The position numbers and the translations under genes are program-made. This document shows, piece by piece, positions 33,524 to 42,416 of a stretch of 64,000 nucleotides of DNA. The DNA lies in the NCBI GenBank assembly GCA_031552405.1, contig JAVBMN010000026.1, positions 62,001 through 126,000 of the forward strand. The letters run 5' to 3'. Position 1 is the stretch's first letter. Every line of letters starts with the position of its first letter. The DNA is from UBA1794 sp031552405. Lineage in GTDB: Bacteria > Bacteroidota > Bacteroidia > Bacteroidales > Bacteroidaceae. A model generated the notes under the pieces. That model worked only from the letters and a program-made list of their open reading frames with translations. It ran no database searches and was not told the DNA's origin.

Positions 33524-34219
33524 ATGATTTACCACAGAAGCATATTTAGCCATGGCTACATTTGGTTAACACGTTTCCGTTATCGCAGAGGACACGGGAT
33601 ACAGTCGCCCTCTGCTTTTCAGTTTGTGAATACCGTAATCCACGAAACCACCCCCTACTACAGCTACGAATGGCTGTCCGGATTATACAAGCAAGCCCGA
33701 AGCCGGCACCGGAAGCACCTGCTCCCAAAGCGGAGGTACGAGCTCATATTCCGTCTTGCCAACTATTGCATGGCCGACGAGATCATTGAAGCGGGCACTC
33801 ACACCGGAATGGGTATAACCTACGCCTCAGCCGCCCGCAAGGAAGCTACCTGTTATATCCTGAACAAGGATACTTCCAGTCTTCACAATTCCCAGCTTCC
33901 GCCTGCCGTATTAAAAAAAGGGTCGGTTGCCGATTTGCTCCAAGAAACGCTGTGCGCATATTCCGGCAAGAACAGGATGGTAATCTTCAACTGCGAATTG
34001 TTCTCCCCGGAAGAAAGCATGCATTCTTTTTCCATTCTCACAGAACATCTGCGACCGGGTGATTGTGTGATGATCAGCGGCCTGCAATGTTCCAAAGCAC
34101 TACGAAACAGCTGGAAGGAACACGGCTGCCGGACAGGAATCTCTTTCGATCTATACGAGGCGGGGATCTTGCTCGTTGAACATTCGCTACACACCAAGTG
34201 TTATCTCATAAATTATTAA
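33524..34219 (+). CDS. Class I SAM methyltransferase-like protein
   Basis: A 231-residue protein. The segment DEIIEAGTHTGMGITYASAARKEATCYIL (about 85-113) resembles motif I and the following strand of Rossmann-fold O-methyltransferases, and LRPGDCVMISGLQ (about 185-200) resembles the later core strand. The N-terminus (RFRYRRGHGIQSPSAFQFVNTVI) is typical of small Bacteroidales proteins of this kind. The methyl acceptor is unknown, and binding of SAM is inferred from weak motifs only. The start at 33524 follows from the promoter box at 33459-33466. pduO-type gene follows by 19 bp. Confidence 0.6.
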   Translation: MIYHRSIFSHGYIWLTRFRYRRGHGIQSPSAFQFVNTVIHETTPYYSYEWLSGLYKQARSRHRKHLLPKRRYELIFRLANYCMADEIIEAGTHTGMGITYASAARKEATCYILNKDTSSLHNSQLPPAVLKKGSVADLLQETLCAYSGKNRMVIFNCELFSPEESMHSFSILTEHLRPGDCVMISGLQCSKALRNSWKEHGCRTGISFDLYEAGILLVEHSLHTKCYLINY

Positions 34220-34238
34220 CCTCAAGACCTGCTCAACA

Positions 34239-34805
34239 ATGAAGAAAAGTTTGATTTATACTAAGGGAGGAGACTCTGGCACCACAAGCCTTGTGGGCGG
34301 AAGCCGGGTGTCCAAATCCAACCCACGCCTTGAAGCCTATGGCGACACCGACGAATTAAGTTCCACTCTGGGCCTGTTGCGCACCTATCTTGATGAAGCA
34401 TGTGTTGAATCGACCAGATTGTTGAGCATACAGCACAACCTGTTTCGCATCGGTTCCTATTTAGCCACAGACCAGGAGTATACCGCTCTGCGTCCACAAA
34501 GCATACTGTCCGATACCAGTGTCACAGAATTAGAAAAGTGGATTGACGAAACAGATGCCGCACTTCCGGAGCTGCACGCATTCATCCTCCCCGGCGGAAG
34601 CAGGGAGGCTGCCACCTGTCACATCTGCCGCACCGTATGCCGCAGAACCGAGCGAAGAATACTATCCTTGCAACCTGACATACAAGTAGATACCACTCTG
34701 CTGGCTTATATGAACCGCCTCTCGGATTACCTCTTCGTACTAGCCCGAAAATTAAATCATTCAAAAAAAATCGCAGAAATATATTGGAATAATGCTTGCA
34801 AGTAA
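34239..34805 (+). CDS. Cob(I)alamin adenosyltransferase, PduO type
   Basis: A 188-residue enzyme transferring adenosyl from ATP to cob(I)alamin to make coenzyme B12. The N-terminal ATP site YTKGGDSGTTSLVGGSRVSKSNPRLEAYGDTDELSS is diagnostic, as are FILPGGSREAATCHICRTVCRRTER and YMNRLSDYLFVLARKLN. The form is the single-domain PduO/MMAB type. Bacteroidales use B12 for methylmalonyl-CoA mutase and other enzymes and often depend on imported corrinoids. It is in line with the upstream gene, but a functional link is not evident. Confidence 0.95.
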   Translation: MKKSLIYTKGGDSGTTSLVGGSRVSKSNPRLEAYGDTDELSSTLGLLRTYLDEACVESTRLLSIQHNLFRIGSYLATDQEYTALRPQSILSDTSVTELEKWIDETDAALPELHAFILPGGSREAATCHICRTVCRRTERRILSLQPDIQVDTTLLAYMNRLSDYLFVLARKLNHSKKIAEIYWNNACK

Positions 34806-34816
34806 TATAAATATTC

Positions 34817-34824
34817 TATTTTTG
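34817..34824 (+). promoter_or_regulatory. -7 promoter box of the DUF2795 gene
   Basis: TATTTTTG matches TAnnTTTG, 24 bp before the ATG at 34848, so this small gene has its own promoter. Confidence 0.6.
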
Positions 34825-34847
34825 CGCAAAATTAAAAGACGAATACT

Positions 34848-35069
34848 ATGTACTGGACTTTGGAATTAGCTTCAAAACTGGAGGATGCTCCATGGCCGGC
34901 CACGAAGGACGAGCTGATTGATTACGCCATTCGTTCGGGATCTCCCCTCGAAGTAATCGAAAACCTGCAAGAAATGGAAGATGAAGGCGAAATATACGAA
35001 AGCATCGAAGATATATGGCCTGACTATCCGAGTAAAGAAGATTTCTTCTTTGACGAGGAAGAATACTAG
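34848..35069 (+). CDS. Small acidic DUF2795 protein
   Basis: A 73-residue acidic protein: MYWTLELASKLEDAPWPATKDELIDYAIRSGSPLEVIENLQEM, then an acidic tail ending FFFDEEEY. It matches the DUF2795 family, short helical proteins of unknown function that are widespread in Bacteroidetes and other phyla. The start is fixed by a promoter box at 34817-34824, and a strong terminator follows at 35111-35153, so it is a monocistronic unit. No signal peptide or membrane segment is seen. Confidence 0.88.
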   Translation: MYWTLELASKLEDAPWPATKDELIDYAIRSGSPLEVIENLQEMEDEGEIYESIEDIWPDYPSKEDFFFDEEEY

Positions 35070-35110
35070 CAAGTTAAACGAGACCTCCCCTTTCTACAGG
35101 GAGTAGAAAC

Positions 35111-35153
35111 CACACAGAGCAGGCTGCCCCATCGGTAGCCTGCTCTGCGTGTG
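35111..35153 (+). terminator. Strong terminator after the DUF2795 gene
   Basis: CACACAGAGCAGGCT (35111-35125) pairs with AGCCTGCTCTGCGTGTG (35137-35153) apart from one bulge. A weak T-tract follows. Confidence 0.75.
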
Positions 35154-35247
35154 TATTTACTGTAACCCGGAAAGCTGCAAAAACTTGTTAACTAAGATCG
35201 TTTTTCAGACTTTTTCTCTCAAAAATGTTTTTTTCTTGATTTTACTG

Positions 35248-35347
35248 CATTGCTGCATAATCGTGGTTTACAAGACTGACAATCAAACAACAAGAACTAT
35301 GCAGCAAGGTATGCAGCAACTATGCAGCAACTTTTTTACTGCATACA
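35248..35347. repeat. ATGCAGCAA repeat cluster, copy 1
   Basis: CTGCATTGCTGCATAATC is followed by about 35 bp and then ATGCAGCAA units at 35299, 35311 and 35322, then TTTACTGCAT. The same order and spacing recur at 51058-51150, so this is a dispersed repeat. It lies with the array at 35384-35465 in the gene-free 562-bp stretch 35070-35631. Confidence 0.75.
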
Positions 35348-35383
35348 TAATTAACCGGTTGAAAAGAGAGCTGGAGTGATTCT

Positions 35384-35465
35384 GAGTCGGCGACGCCGAC
35401 TGGCGAGTTGAGGGGCTCGACTGGCGAGTCGGCGGCGTCAACTCGCCGGTTGAGCCCCTCAACTC
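35384..35465. repeat. GC-rich array of palindromic units at 21-22 nt pitch
   Basis: Four units begin GAGTCGG (35384), GAGTTGA (35405), GAGTCGG (35426) and GGTTGAG (35448); all but the last end in ACTGGC or ACTCGCC. Unit 4 is the reverse complement of unit 2, so 35405-35465 can also fold as one hairpin of about 25 bp with arms GAGTTGAGGGGCTC and GAGCCCCTCAACTC. The design (21-22 nt pitch, palindromic cores) is like the CAGGCCTG arrays although the words differ. Confidence 0.8.
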
Positions 35466-35595
35466 TAAATATTCAGCCGTTCACAATCATATGATATCAT
35501 GCCACGAAAAACGGCTACGAACCTCTCAAAATAGAACAGAACTTCCAATTAGTAAAACATATCAGGATATTAGTACCTCGCCAGCCTTTTTCTAT

Positions 35596-35603
35596 TATAT
35601 TTG
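35596..35603 (+). promoter_or_regulatory. -7 promoter box of the glycosidase cluster
   Basis: TATATTTG is a full match to TAnnTTTG; transcription would start near 35610, 22 nt before the first ATG. No comparable box was noticed in the gaps further along the cluster. Confidence 0.65.
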
Positions 35604-35631
35604 CAAAAATCGTATCTGATATCAAAAAAGC

Positions 35632-38202
35632 ATGAGGCTACGCAATGTATTGAATTCACTTTTTACAACTGCAGTTTTGACCGTTGTAATGACAGAGGCA
35701 TATGCGGCAAATAGTGACCGCACTCCTCAGTCGTATATCACTATTGATGTTGCCTCAAAAAAGGCAGAAATAGCACCTACGATGTATGGCGTTTTCTTCG
35801 AAGACATCAACCGTTCGGCAGATGGAGGCCTCTACGCCGAAATGATATTTAATCGCGGTTTTGAAGAGATGAATCTACCTTCAGGATGCACATACGCCCC
35901 AGAAACAAAGCGGGTATATGCTCCTCACAAAGCAGTTTATTCCAGTCCGGAACATAAAAGGAGCTGGAGTATTCCCTGGGATATAGAGGACGCATACCCA
36001 GGGTGGATGATCCAGGCAGCTCCCGGTATACAGTATACAGCTACAATCGAAGACACCAAATCCCAGGAGCCTGAGGCTTCCAAATCCATGTATCTCACTA
36101 TCTCAACCCCTGGAGAATTACGACTGGTCAACAGTGGTTTTTACGGCCTGGCCGTTCAAACGGGTAAGAAATACGATCTGGTGTTTTACCTGCAGGGCCA
36201 TAATGATTATAAAGGAGAAGTAGTTGCCGAAATCCTCACCAAAGACAACAAGATATTAGCCTCAAAGAAATTTGCGGTCAAACCGGATGGGAAGTGGACA
36301 AAATATTCCTGCACGCTTGTACCGGTTCAGACGGTGAACGACGGTAAATTTGCCTTAAAATTCAACTCCTCCGGTCGCGTCGTTATAGACTATGTGTCGC
36401 TCTTCCCGCAGGAAACGTTCCACAACCGGAAAAATGGACTTCGTAAAGATGTGGCCGAATTTATAGCCGATCTCAAACCCGCCTTTATGCGCTGGCCGGG
36501 CGGTTGTATTGTAGAAGGTCTTACCATGGAAAACCGTGTTCAATGGAAAAACACCATCGGGCCACCAGAAAAGCGCAAAGGCGAGTACAACCTCTGGGGA
36601 TATCACTCCACTAATGGCTTTGGATACCATGAGTTCTTGCAATATTGTGAAGATATAGGTGCCAAAACAATGTTTGTATGCAATGCCGGAATGTCGTGCG
36701 ATGGACGCAACGGAGATTTTTATGAGGACGATCGCATCGAAGAATTGATACAGGAAGCCTTGGACGCCATCGAATATGCAGTCGGCGGAACGGACACCAA
36801 ATGGGGTGCTGAACGTGCTAAAAACGGTCATAAGAAACCGTTTGGATTGGATTACATAGAAGTGGGAAACGAGAACCACAGCGCGATGTATACCAAATAC
36901 TACAACCTGTTTTACGACCGTATCCGGGCAAAGTATCCGGATCTCACTATTATTACCTGCCTGCCGATGTGTGACCAGCTTCAGACGCTCAAAGGATTCG
37001 ATATGAACGATCCCCATTTTTACAATTTCCCGGTATGGTATTATAAGAACACAGACTATTTCGACCACTTCCCACGGGAGAATTACAAAGTATATGTCGG
37101 AGAATACGCCTGCAATATGGGCGTAGGCAGCGGAAATATGGAAGGTGCACTGAGCGAAGGTGCTTTTATGATGGGGATGGAACGCAATTCCGACTTGGTG
37201 ACCATGACCTCGTACGCTCCTTTACTGGAAAACACAAAATGCCGAATGGGGGTGAATCTTTTCCTTGTACAAAATGATGATGTGATCGGGCGAACGTCAT
37301 ACTATGTAGAGAAATTGTTTACGGATAACCGTCCGAACGTGAACCTTTCAACAGAGGTGAAGCTGGGGATGCTTCCCGATAAAACCTCCCCTAAAGGAGG
37401 AATCGGCTTAGGAACATATGAAACCAGCGCCGAATTCTCCAATGTGAAGATCACAGTCGATGGGAAAGAAGTGTATCAATCTGATTTCGTTAACAACCCG
37501 GGAGAATGGAACAATGCCGGAGGCAAATGGAAAATCAAAGACGGTAAATTGATACAGGATAATCCTCAGGGCACGGAAACGATTCTACTTTCCGATCACT
37601 ATTTCGATTCGAAGGATATGACGGTGGAATTTGATGCGATCAAAACCGGAGGCAGGGAGGGGTTTGTCCTGCATTTCGGAGCCAAAGACCGGGCGAATTG
37701 CTATCAAATGACCTTGGGTAGCTTTGGAAATGCATGGACCATTTTCCAAACCGTAAGAGAAGGTAATGCTTTTGTATTGAATGAGAAACGTCCTACTTTC
37801 CCCATACAAACGAATACACCGTATCACTTCAAATTAGTTGTTAAAGGCGATATTTTCGAATGTTGGATCAATGGAGAGTTGAACCTGACATGGAATAATG
37901 CATATGTGCAACGACAGTATGCCATCGCAGGTTTTGACAAAGCAAACAATGAAGTCATCGTAAAAGTAATCAATGCGGAAGATACCCCCATGCATACGAC
38001 TTTAAGTTTCAAAAATGCGGAGTTTATGCCCAAGGGAAAGAGGATCACATTAGCTGCTGAGTCAAAATTCGATGAAAACACATTCGAAAACCGGCATAAA
38101 GTATTTCCGGTAGAAGAAGTGATCGGCCAGGTAGCTCCGGAAATGCAACTCACTTTCAAGCCTCAGTCAATGACTGTATTACGATTAAAACTCAAGAACT
38201 AA
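35632..38202 (+). CDS. GH51 alpha-L-arabinofuranosidase (first of two)
   Basis: An 856-residue exported glycosidase; signal peptide about 1-25. After the N-terminal GH51 segment (APTMYGVFFEDINRSADGGLYAEM) comes a carbohydrate-binding-like jelly roll (about 140-265), then the catalytic barrel: FMRWPGGCIVEG, acid/base Glu414 in EVGNENH, nucleophile Glu491 in YVGEYAC. A LamG-like insert (about 585-760) precedes the C-terminal sheet. The family removes alpha-L-arabinofuranose from arabinan, arabinoxylan or arabinogalactan. First gene of the 35632-49662 run; the next starts 6 bp later. The 840-residue gene at 39894 is a paralogue with the same layout. Confidence 0.9.
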   Translation: MRLRNVLNSLFTTAVLTVVMTEAYAANSDRTPQSYITIDVASKKAEIAPTMYGVFFEDINRSADGGLYAEMIFNRGFEEMNLPSGCTYAPETKRVYAPHKAVYSSPEHKRSWSIPWDIEDAYPGWMIQAAPGIQYTATIEDTKSQEPEASKSMYLTISTPGELRLVNSGFYGLAVQTGKKYDLVFYLQGHNDYKGEVVAEILTKDNKILASKKFAVKPDGKWTKYSCTLVPVQTVNDGKFALKFNSSGRVVIDYVSLFPQETFHNRKNGLRKDVAEFIADLKPAFMRWPGGCIVEGLTMENRVQWKNTIGPPEKRKGEYNLWGYHSTNGFGYHEFLQYCEDIGAKTMFVCNAGMSCDGRNGDFYEDDRIEELIQEALDAIEYAVGGTDTKWGAERAKNGHKKPFGLDYIEVGNENHSAMYTKYYNLFYDRIRAKYPDLTIITCLPMCDQLQTLKGFDMNDPHFYNFPVWYYKNTDYFDHFPRENYKVYVGEYACNMGVGSGNMEGALSEGAFMMGMERNSDLVTMTSYAPLLENTKCRMGVNLFLVQNDDVIGRTSYYVEKLFTDNRPNVNLSTEVKLGMLPDKTSPKGGIGLGTYETSAEFSNVKITVDGKEVYQSDFVNNPGEWNNAGGKWKIKDGKLIQDNPQGTETILLSDHYFDSKDMTVEFDAIKTGGREGFVLHFGAKDRANCYQMTLGSFGNAWTIFQTVREGNAFVLNEKRPTFPIQTNTPYHFKLVVKGDIFECWINGELNLTWNNAYVQRQYAIAGFDKANNEVIVKVINAEDTPMHTTLSFKNAEFMPKGKRITLAAESKFDENTFENRHKVFPVEEVIGQVAPEMQLTFKPQSMTVLRLKLKN

Positions 38203-38208
38203 AATCGC

Positions 38209-39858
38209 ATGAAAAAGACTTTTTTCCGACCGCTGTTAACGGTATTTTTTATATACTACTTTTCGTTACTCACGTACAGTGGCGAAGGGTATAAAGGAAA
38301 GTTGGAGCCCCAGTCTGGTCAGTTTTATAAAAACATCCACTCGGATGAGCCTGTCGTGGTAGCCGATTGCCGGTTTGACACCCCTCCGGGGAAGATGGTG
38401 GCCACCGCTTTTCAGGGACTGATCAACCGGGATACAGCCTCGCTTTATCTGTATCTGGCGAATCACCATGTCGACCAACTCGCCGACACAAAAAGATCCT
38501 TCCGGGTATTGAAAAACAAGAAACAGGGAAACAACCCCGGCCTAAAAGCGCTTTTCTCTGTGTACAGTAACCGCGTACAACGCATCTACGTATGGAATCC
38601 GGAAGAAGACTGGACGTGGAACATGGCGGTCATGCTTTCCGGTCGAAACAATGGAATTGCCCTGATAGAAGAGCAAAAAAACGAATTGGTAGACGGTTCC
38701 GGATGGGACGGAGAAATCATCCGGCTTTCCGGGAAATGGAAGAGCAAAAAAGAGGCCTACGAATGGGCCATCCACGAATTGATGCCACACAGCAACCGTA
38801 CGGTCCTCTTTTCGGTGGGTCTGAGAAGTGACTGGGAACACGGCCCGTGGTCGCTCTACGATTATGCTGTAGCTTCCGGCGGTTTTGCTTTCTGGTTGGA
38901 CGATGCCAATAAAGACGAACAAGCTATCATCGAAGAGATTTGCCGGACGGGAGGATACAAACCCGGATCCATCGTAATGGGTTATGCCAAAAGCGGAGAC
39001 GACCTGCTGATTACCGTCAATAAGTACGGAATAGGATACGTGGTAAGCGATTACTATGCGAATGGAAGTTTTTGGTGCTCGTACCCCAATCAATCTTTCA
39101 GACAGCCTCCGGGAAAAGCCCGCAAAGTCGAACCGGGGAAAGTTTATGTAAGCGTCACACTGAGCGATGGGGATAATGTACAATTTGACCAGAACGCATT
39201 GTATGTGCTATGGCGGGAGGATCCGGCAAAGGGCAAAGTTCCGATGGGAACCACAATGTGTGCCGGTCTTCAGGAATTGAATCCTTTCCTGCTCGAATGG
39301 TTTTATAAGAACAGGACGGATAACGATGAACTCATGGCCGGCCCCTCCGGTTACCAGTTTATCTATGGGCGCGACTACTCCGAGGAGGGCTATGAAACCT
39401 GGTTGGAGCTCAATCGGAGATGGATTGCAAGTGCAGGTTTCGAAACCGGTTGTTTCTGGCACACCACGTATGGCACCAATCGCTTCAAACGATATGTAAA
39501 AACCTCCGGTCTTAAAGGGATTTTCGATGGTGACGATCGTGTGGTTATGGACTATTGCGAGGGGGTTATTGTGATGAATCAGGGCGATCATCTGGCAGAG
39601 GAAGGCGATCTATACAACAACTTAGTCAGACGATATAAAGAGGCCGATTTAACAAAACCGCTATTTATCAACACCTATCCTATCGCTGCAGCATGGGGGA
39701 ATAAGGGTTTCTCCCGCATGCAACGGGAAGTAGAACGTTTGGAGAAAGACTATCCGGGTGTATTTGTGTTTATGTTGCCCAAAGATTTGGTGGCTACAGC
39801 AAGCAAGTATTATAAGAAAAACCCATCTGAACGCCCGGTTAAGAAAGATTTTTATTAA
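38209..39858 (+). CDS. GxGYxYP domain protein (putative glycoside hydrolase)
   Basis: A 549-residue exported protein of the GxGYxYP family. Signal peptide about 1-24. Recognisable parts are KMVATAFQGLINRDTASLYL at the N-terminus, the GIGYVVSDYYANGSFWCSYP segment (about 274-293), and VTLSDGDNVQFDQN, typical of this family, which is classed as putative glycoside hydrolase without known activity. It lies between two paralogous GH51 genes, 6 bp after the first, so it probably acts on the same glycan. I cannot name its reaction or its catalytic residues. Confidence 0.75.
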   Translation: MKKTFFRPLLTVFFIYYFSLLTYSGEGYKGKLEPQSGQFYKNIHSDEPVVVADCRFDTPPGKMVATAFQGLINRDTASLYLYLANHHVDQLADTKRSFRVLKNKKQGNNPGLKALFSVYSNRVQRIYVWNPEEDWTWNMAVMLSGRNNGIALIEEQKNELVDGSGWDGEIIRLSGKWKSKKEAYEWAIHELMPHSNRTVLFSVGLRSDWEHGPWSLYDYAVASGGFAFWLDDANKDEQAIIEEICRTGGYKPGSIVMGYAKSGDDLLITVNKYGIGYVVSDYYANGSFWCSYPNQSFRQPPGKARKVEPGKVYVSVTLSDGDNVQFDQNALYVLWREDPAKGKVPMGTTMCAGLQELNPFLLEWFYKNRTDNDELMAGPSGYQFIYGRDYSEEGYETWLELNRRWIASAGFETGCFWHTTYGTNRFKRYVKTSGLKGIFDGDDRVVMDYCEGVIVMNQGDHLAEEGDLYNNLVRRYKEADLTKPLFINTYPIAAAWGNKGFSRMQREVERLEKDYPGVFVFMLPKDLVATASKYYKKNPSERPVKKDFY

Positions 39859-39893
39859 GTTTGGCAACTATACGAATTCTAAATCATTCAACT

Positions 39894-42416
39894 ATGATAC
39901 AAAAAACAATGAAACGCTTGCCTTTATTAGCAGTATTGTTAGCAAGTCCGTACGCATTTGGAAATTCCGATGGTACGATCACGGTGGATTATAACGCCAA
40001 AGGTGCAGATATACCTACAAGTATGTATGGTGTGTTCTTCGAAGAAATCAATCACTCCGGCGATGGAGGATTGTATGCGGAGTTGGTGCAGAACCGGGGA
40101 TTTGAGGATACTTCCATCCCAGAAGGGTATACCGTGAAAAACGGGCGTCTCTATCCACCCGAAGTACCCAATCATCTAACAGGACACAAACCGAACGGCG
40201 GACATAACTACCGCTGGCCGGCAGAAAAAATTCCGGCTTGGGAGTTGAAACAGATAAAGGGAGCAGGAGCTACAATGGAGCTCACCCAAGAGCAGCCTTT
40301 GCATCCGGCCACACCAACCTCATTGGCAATCAGTCTGTCCGGAGCGGACAGTCGGGCTACCTTGACCAATAGCGGTTACTGGGGGATGAATATCGTACAA
40401 GGAGAGAGTTATTTGCTGCGTTTTTATGCTCGTAAAGATGCGAAATATTCTGGCAACGTCACGGTCAACCTCGTTTCTGACAAAGGGAAAATACTCTCGG
40501 AAAACCGCTTGACCGTACGCAGTGGTAAGGACTGGAAAGAGTACAAACTGACAATCCGGCCGATAGAAACCTCTCATACCGGTAAATTGAAGTTTACCTT
40601 TGAAGGGGGAGGACAGGTTTGGTTGGATTACGTGTCCCTTTTCCCTGAGCATACCTTTATGAATCGTCCGAACGGGCTTCGCAACGATGTAGCCAAGGTG
40701 CTGCAAGATATGAAGCCCGCATTTATCCGCTGGCCAGGAGGGTGTATTGTAGAAGGTATTACCCTGAACAACAGAATCGAATGGAAAAAGACAATCGGTG
40801 ATCCTATGACCCGCCCGGGAATCTATGATACCTGGGGATACCGCAGCACCATGGGATTCGGATACCACGAATTCCTTCAGTATTGTGAAGATATTCACGC
40901 GGACGGTATGTTTGTGTGTAACGTCGGGATCGGTTGCCAAGCACGAGTTGGAGATGCTTGTCCTGAAGATGAACTCCAGCCTTTCATTGACGAAGCGCTG
41001 GATGCCATTGAATATGCCTTGGGAGATGCCACTACGAAATGGGGTAAGAAGCGCGTGGAAAACGGACACCCGAAACCCTTCCCCCTCAAATACGTAGAAA
41101 TCGGAAATGAGAACTGGGGCGATGTATATGCCAAAAGGTACGATAAGTTCTACAAAGCGATTAAAGCCAAATATCCTAATCTGACCTTAATCTCTACATT
41201 GGGATTAGGCGGCCAGAAGGAACATGAGAAAGTAGATATGATTGACCCGCACTGGTACGTGGCTCCTGACATGTTCTTTATGAGCGACAAATTGTTCGAC
41301 CAGCAGCCCCGTAGCAACTATGAAGTGTATGTAGGTGAATATGCATGTAACGTAGCCGTGGGCGGCGGTAATCTGCTGGGTGCTCTTTCAGAAGCTGCCT
41401 TCCTGACCGGGATGGAGCGAAATTCCGACCTGGTAAAGATGGCGTCCTACGCTCCTTTGCTTGAGAATGTGAACGATCGCGTGTGGCCGGTCAACCTGAT
41501 CTGGCTCGATTCATACCGTGTCATGGGACGTACTTCGTATCATGTGCAGAAAATGTATGCCGATAACAGGCCTTCCTATAACCTGAATACCGTTATCACA
41601 CAGCCCCTCATGCCAGTAGAGGTGAATGGAAAGATAGGGCTGGGAACCTGGAATACCCAGGCAGAGTTCAAAGACCTGAAGATTACCTCTGAAAATGAAA
41701 GTACCACCAAGGTTGATTTTACAAAATCCGCTTCGGAATGGGCTCCTAAAGCAGGCGAATGGTCTGCGAAAGACGGAATGTATATCCAGGCCGCAAGCGG
41801 AGAGCACCGTTGGAGCACTTGGGAGAAAATGAAATTTGATGGCTGTACGATCGAATTTAAAGCCCGGAAAACAAACGGTAGCGAAGGATTCATGTTATAC
41901 TTCGGAGTGGAAAACGAGACTGGATATGCACTCAATATAGGGGGCTGGGAGAATCGAAAAACCGCTTTCGAGCGAATGAACAATGGCGGATTGTCCCAAA
42001 TGGCAGGAGAAGTGGCTCAGCATATCGAGAATGGCCGTTGGTTTGATTTCCGTGTGGTCATAACCGACTCGCTGTTCTCTTACTATTGCGATGGAGAAAA
42101 GATGTTGGAAACACCTGTAAGTCACCAGCAACGCTATTCGATCGCCGGATTTGATAAAGCTACCAATGAGCTGATCGTTAAAGTGGTTAATGGTGAAGGG
42201 AAACCTTTCAAGACTACAATCAATCTGAAGAATGTACAGGTAGAGTCTTCCGGAAAGATCACTACTCTTTCATCGACCTCCGAACTGGATGAAAATGATC
42301 TGGACCATCCCAATAAAGTCGTTCCGGTAGAGAAAATGTATAATGGGTTCAGTTCGTCATTTGCTTATACCTTCGAACCTTGGTCATTCAACATTATGAG
42401 AATAAAAGTAAAATGA
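39894..42416 (+). CDS. GH51 alpha-L-arabinofuranosidase (second of two)
   Basis: An 840-residue paralogue of the gene at 35632, with the same domain order: signal peptide, IPTSMYGVFFEEINHSGDGGLYAEL, carbohydrate-binding-like jelly roll, FIRWPGGCIVEG, acid/base Glu406 in EIGNENW, nucleophile Glu482 in YVGEYAC, LamG-like insert, C-terminal sheet. The start is uncertain between ATG 39894 and ATG 39909; both give a signal peptide. The TTG at 39861 is not preferred. The differences from the first copy in the jelly roll and near the active site suggest different linkage or position preference. Its stop overlaps the GH92 start (ATGA). Confidence 0.9.
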   Translation: MIQKTMKRLPLLAVLLASPYAFGNSDGTITVDYNAKGADIPTSMYGVFFEEINHSGDGGLYAELVQNRGFEDTSIPEGYTVKNGRLYPPEVPNHLTGHKPNGGHNYRWPAEKIPAWELKQIKGAGATMELTQEQPLHPATPTSLAISLSGADSRATLTNSGYWGMNIVQGESYLLRFYARKDAKYSGNVTVNLVSDKGKILSENRLTVRSGKDWKEYKLTIRPIETSHTGKLKFTFEGGGQVWLDYVSLFPEHTFMNRPNGLRNDVAKVLQDMKPAFIRWPGGCIVEGITLNNRIEWKKTIGDPMTRPGIYDTWGYRSTMGFGYHEFLQYCEDIHADGMFVCNVGIGCQARVGDACPEDELQPFIDEALDAIEYALGDATTKWGKKRVENGHPKPFPLKYVEIGNENWGDVYAKRYDKFYKAIKAKYPNLTLISTLGLGGQKEHEKVDMIDPHWYVAPDMFFMSDKLFDQQPRSNYEVYVGEYACNVAVGGGNLLGALSEAAFLTGMERNSDLVKMASYAPLLENVNDRVWPVNLIWLDSYRVMGRTSYHVQKMYADNRPSYNLNTVITQPLMPVEVNGKIGLGTWNTQAEFKDLKITSENESTTKVDFTKSASEWAPKAGEWSAKDGMYIQAASGEHRWSTWEKMKFDGCTIEFKARKTNGSEGFMLYFGVENETGYALNIGGWENRKTAFERMNNGGLSQMAGEVAQHIENGRWFDFRVVITDSLFSYYCDGEKMLETPVSHQQRYSIAGFDKATNELIVKVVNGEGKPFKTTINLKNVQVESSGKITTLSSTSELDENDLDHPNKVVPVEKMYNGFSSSFAYTFEPWSFNIMRIKVK

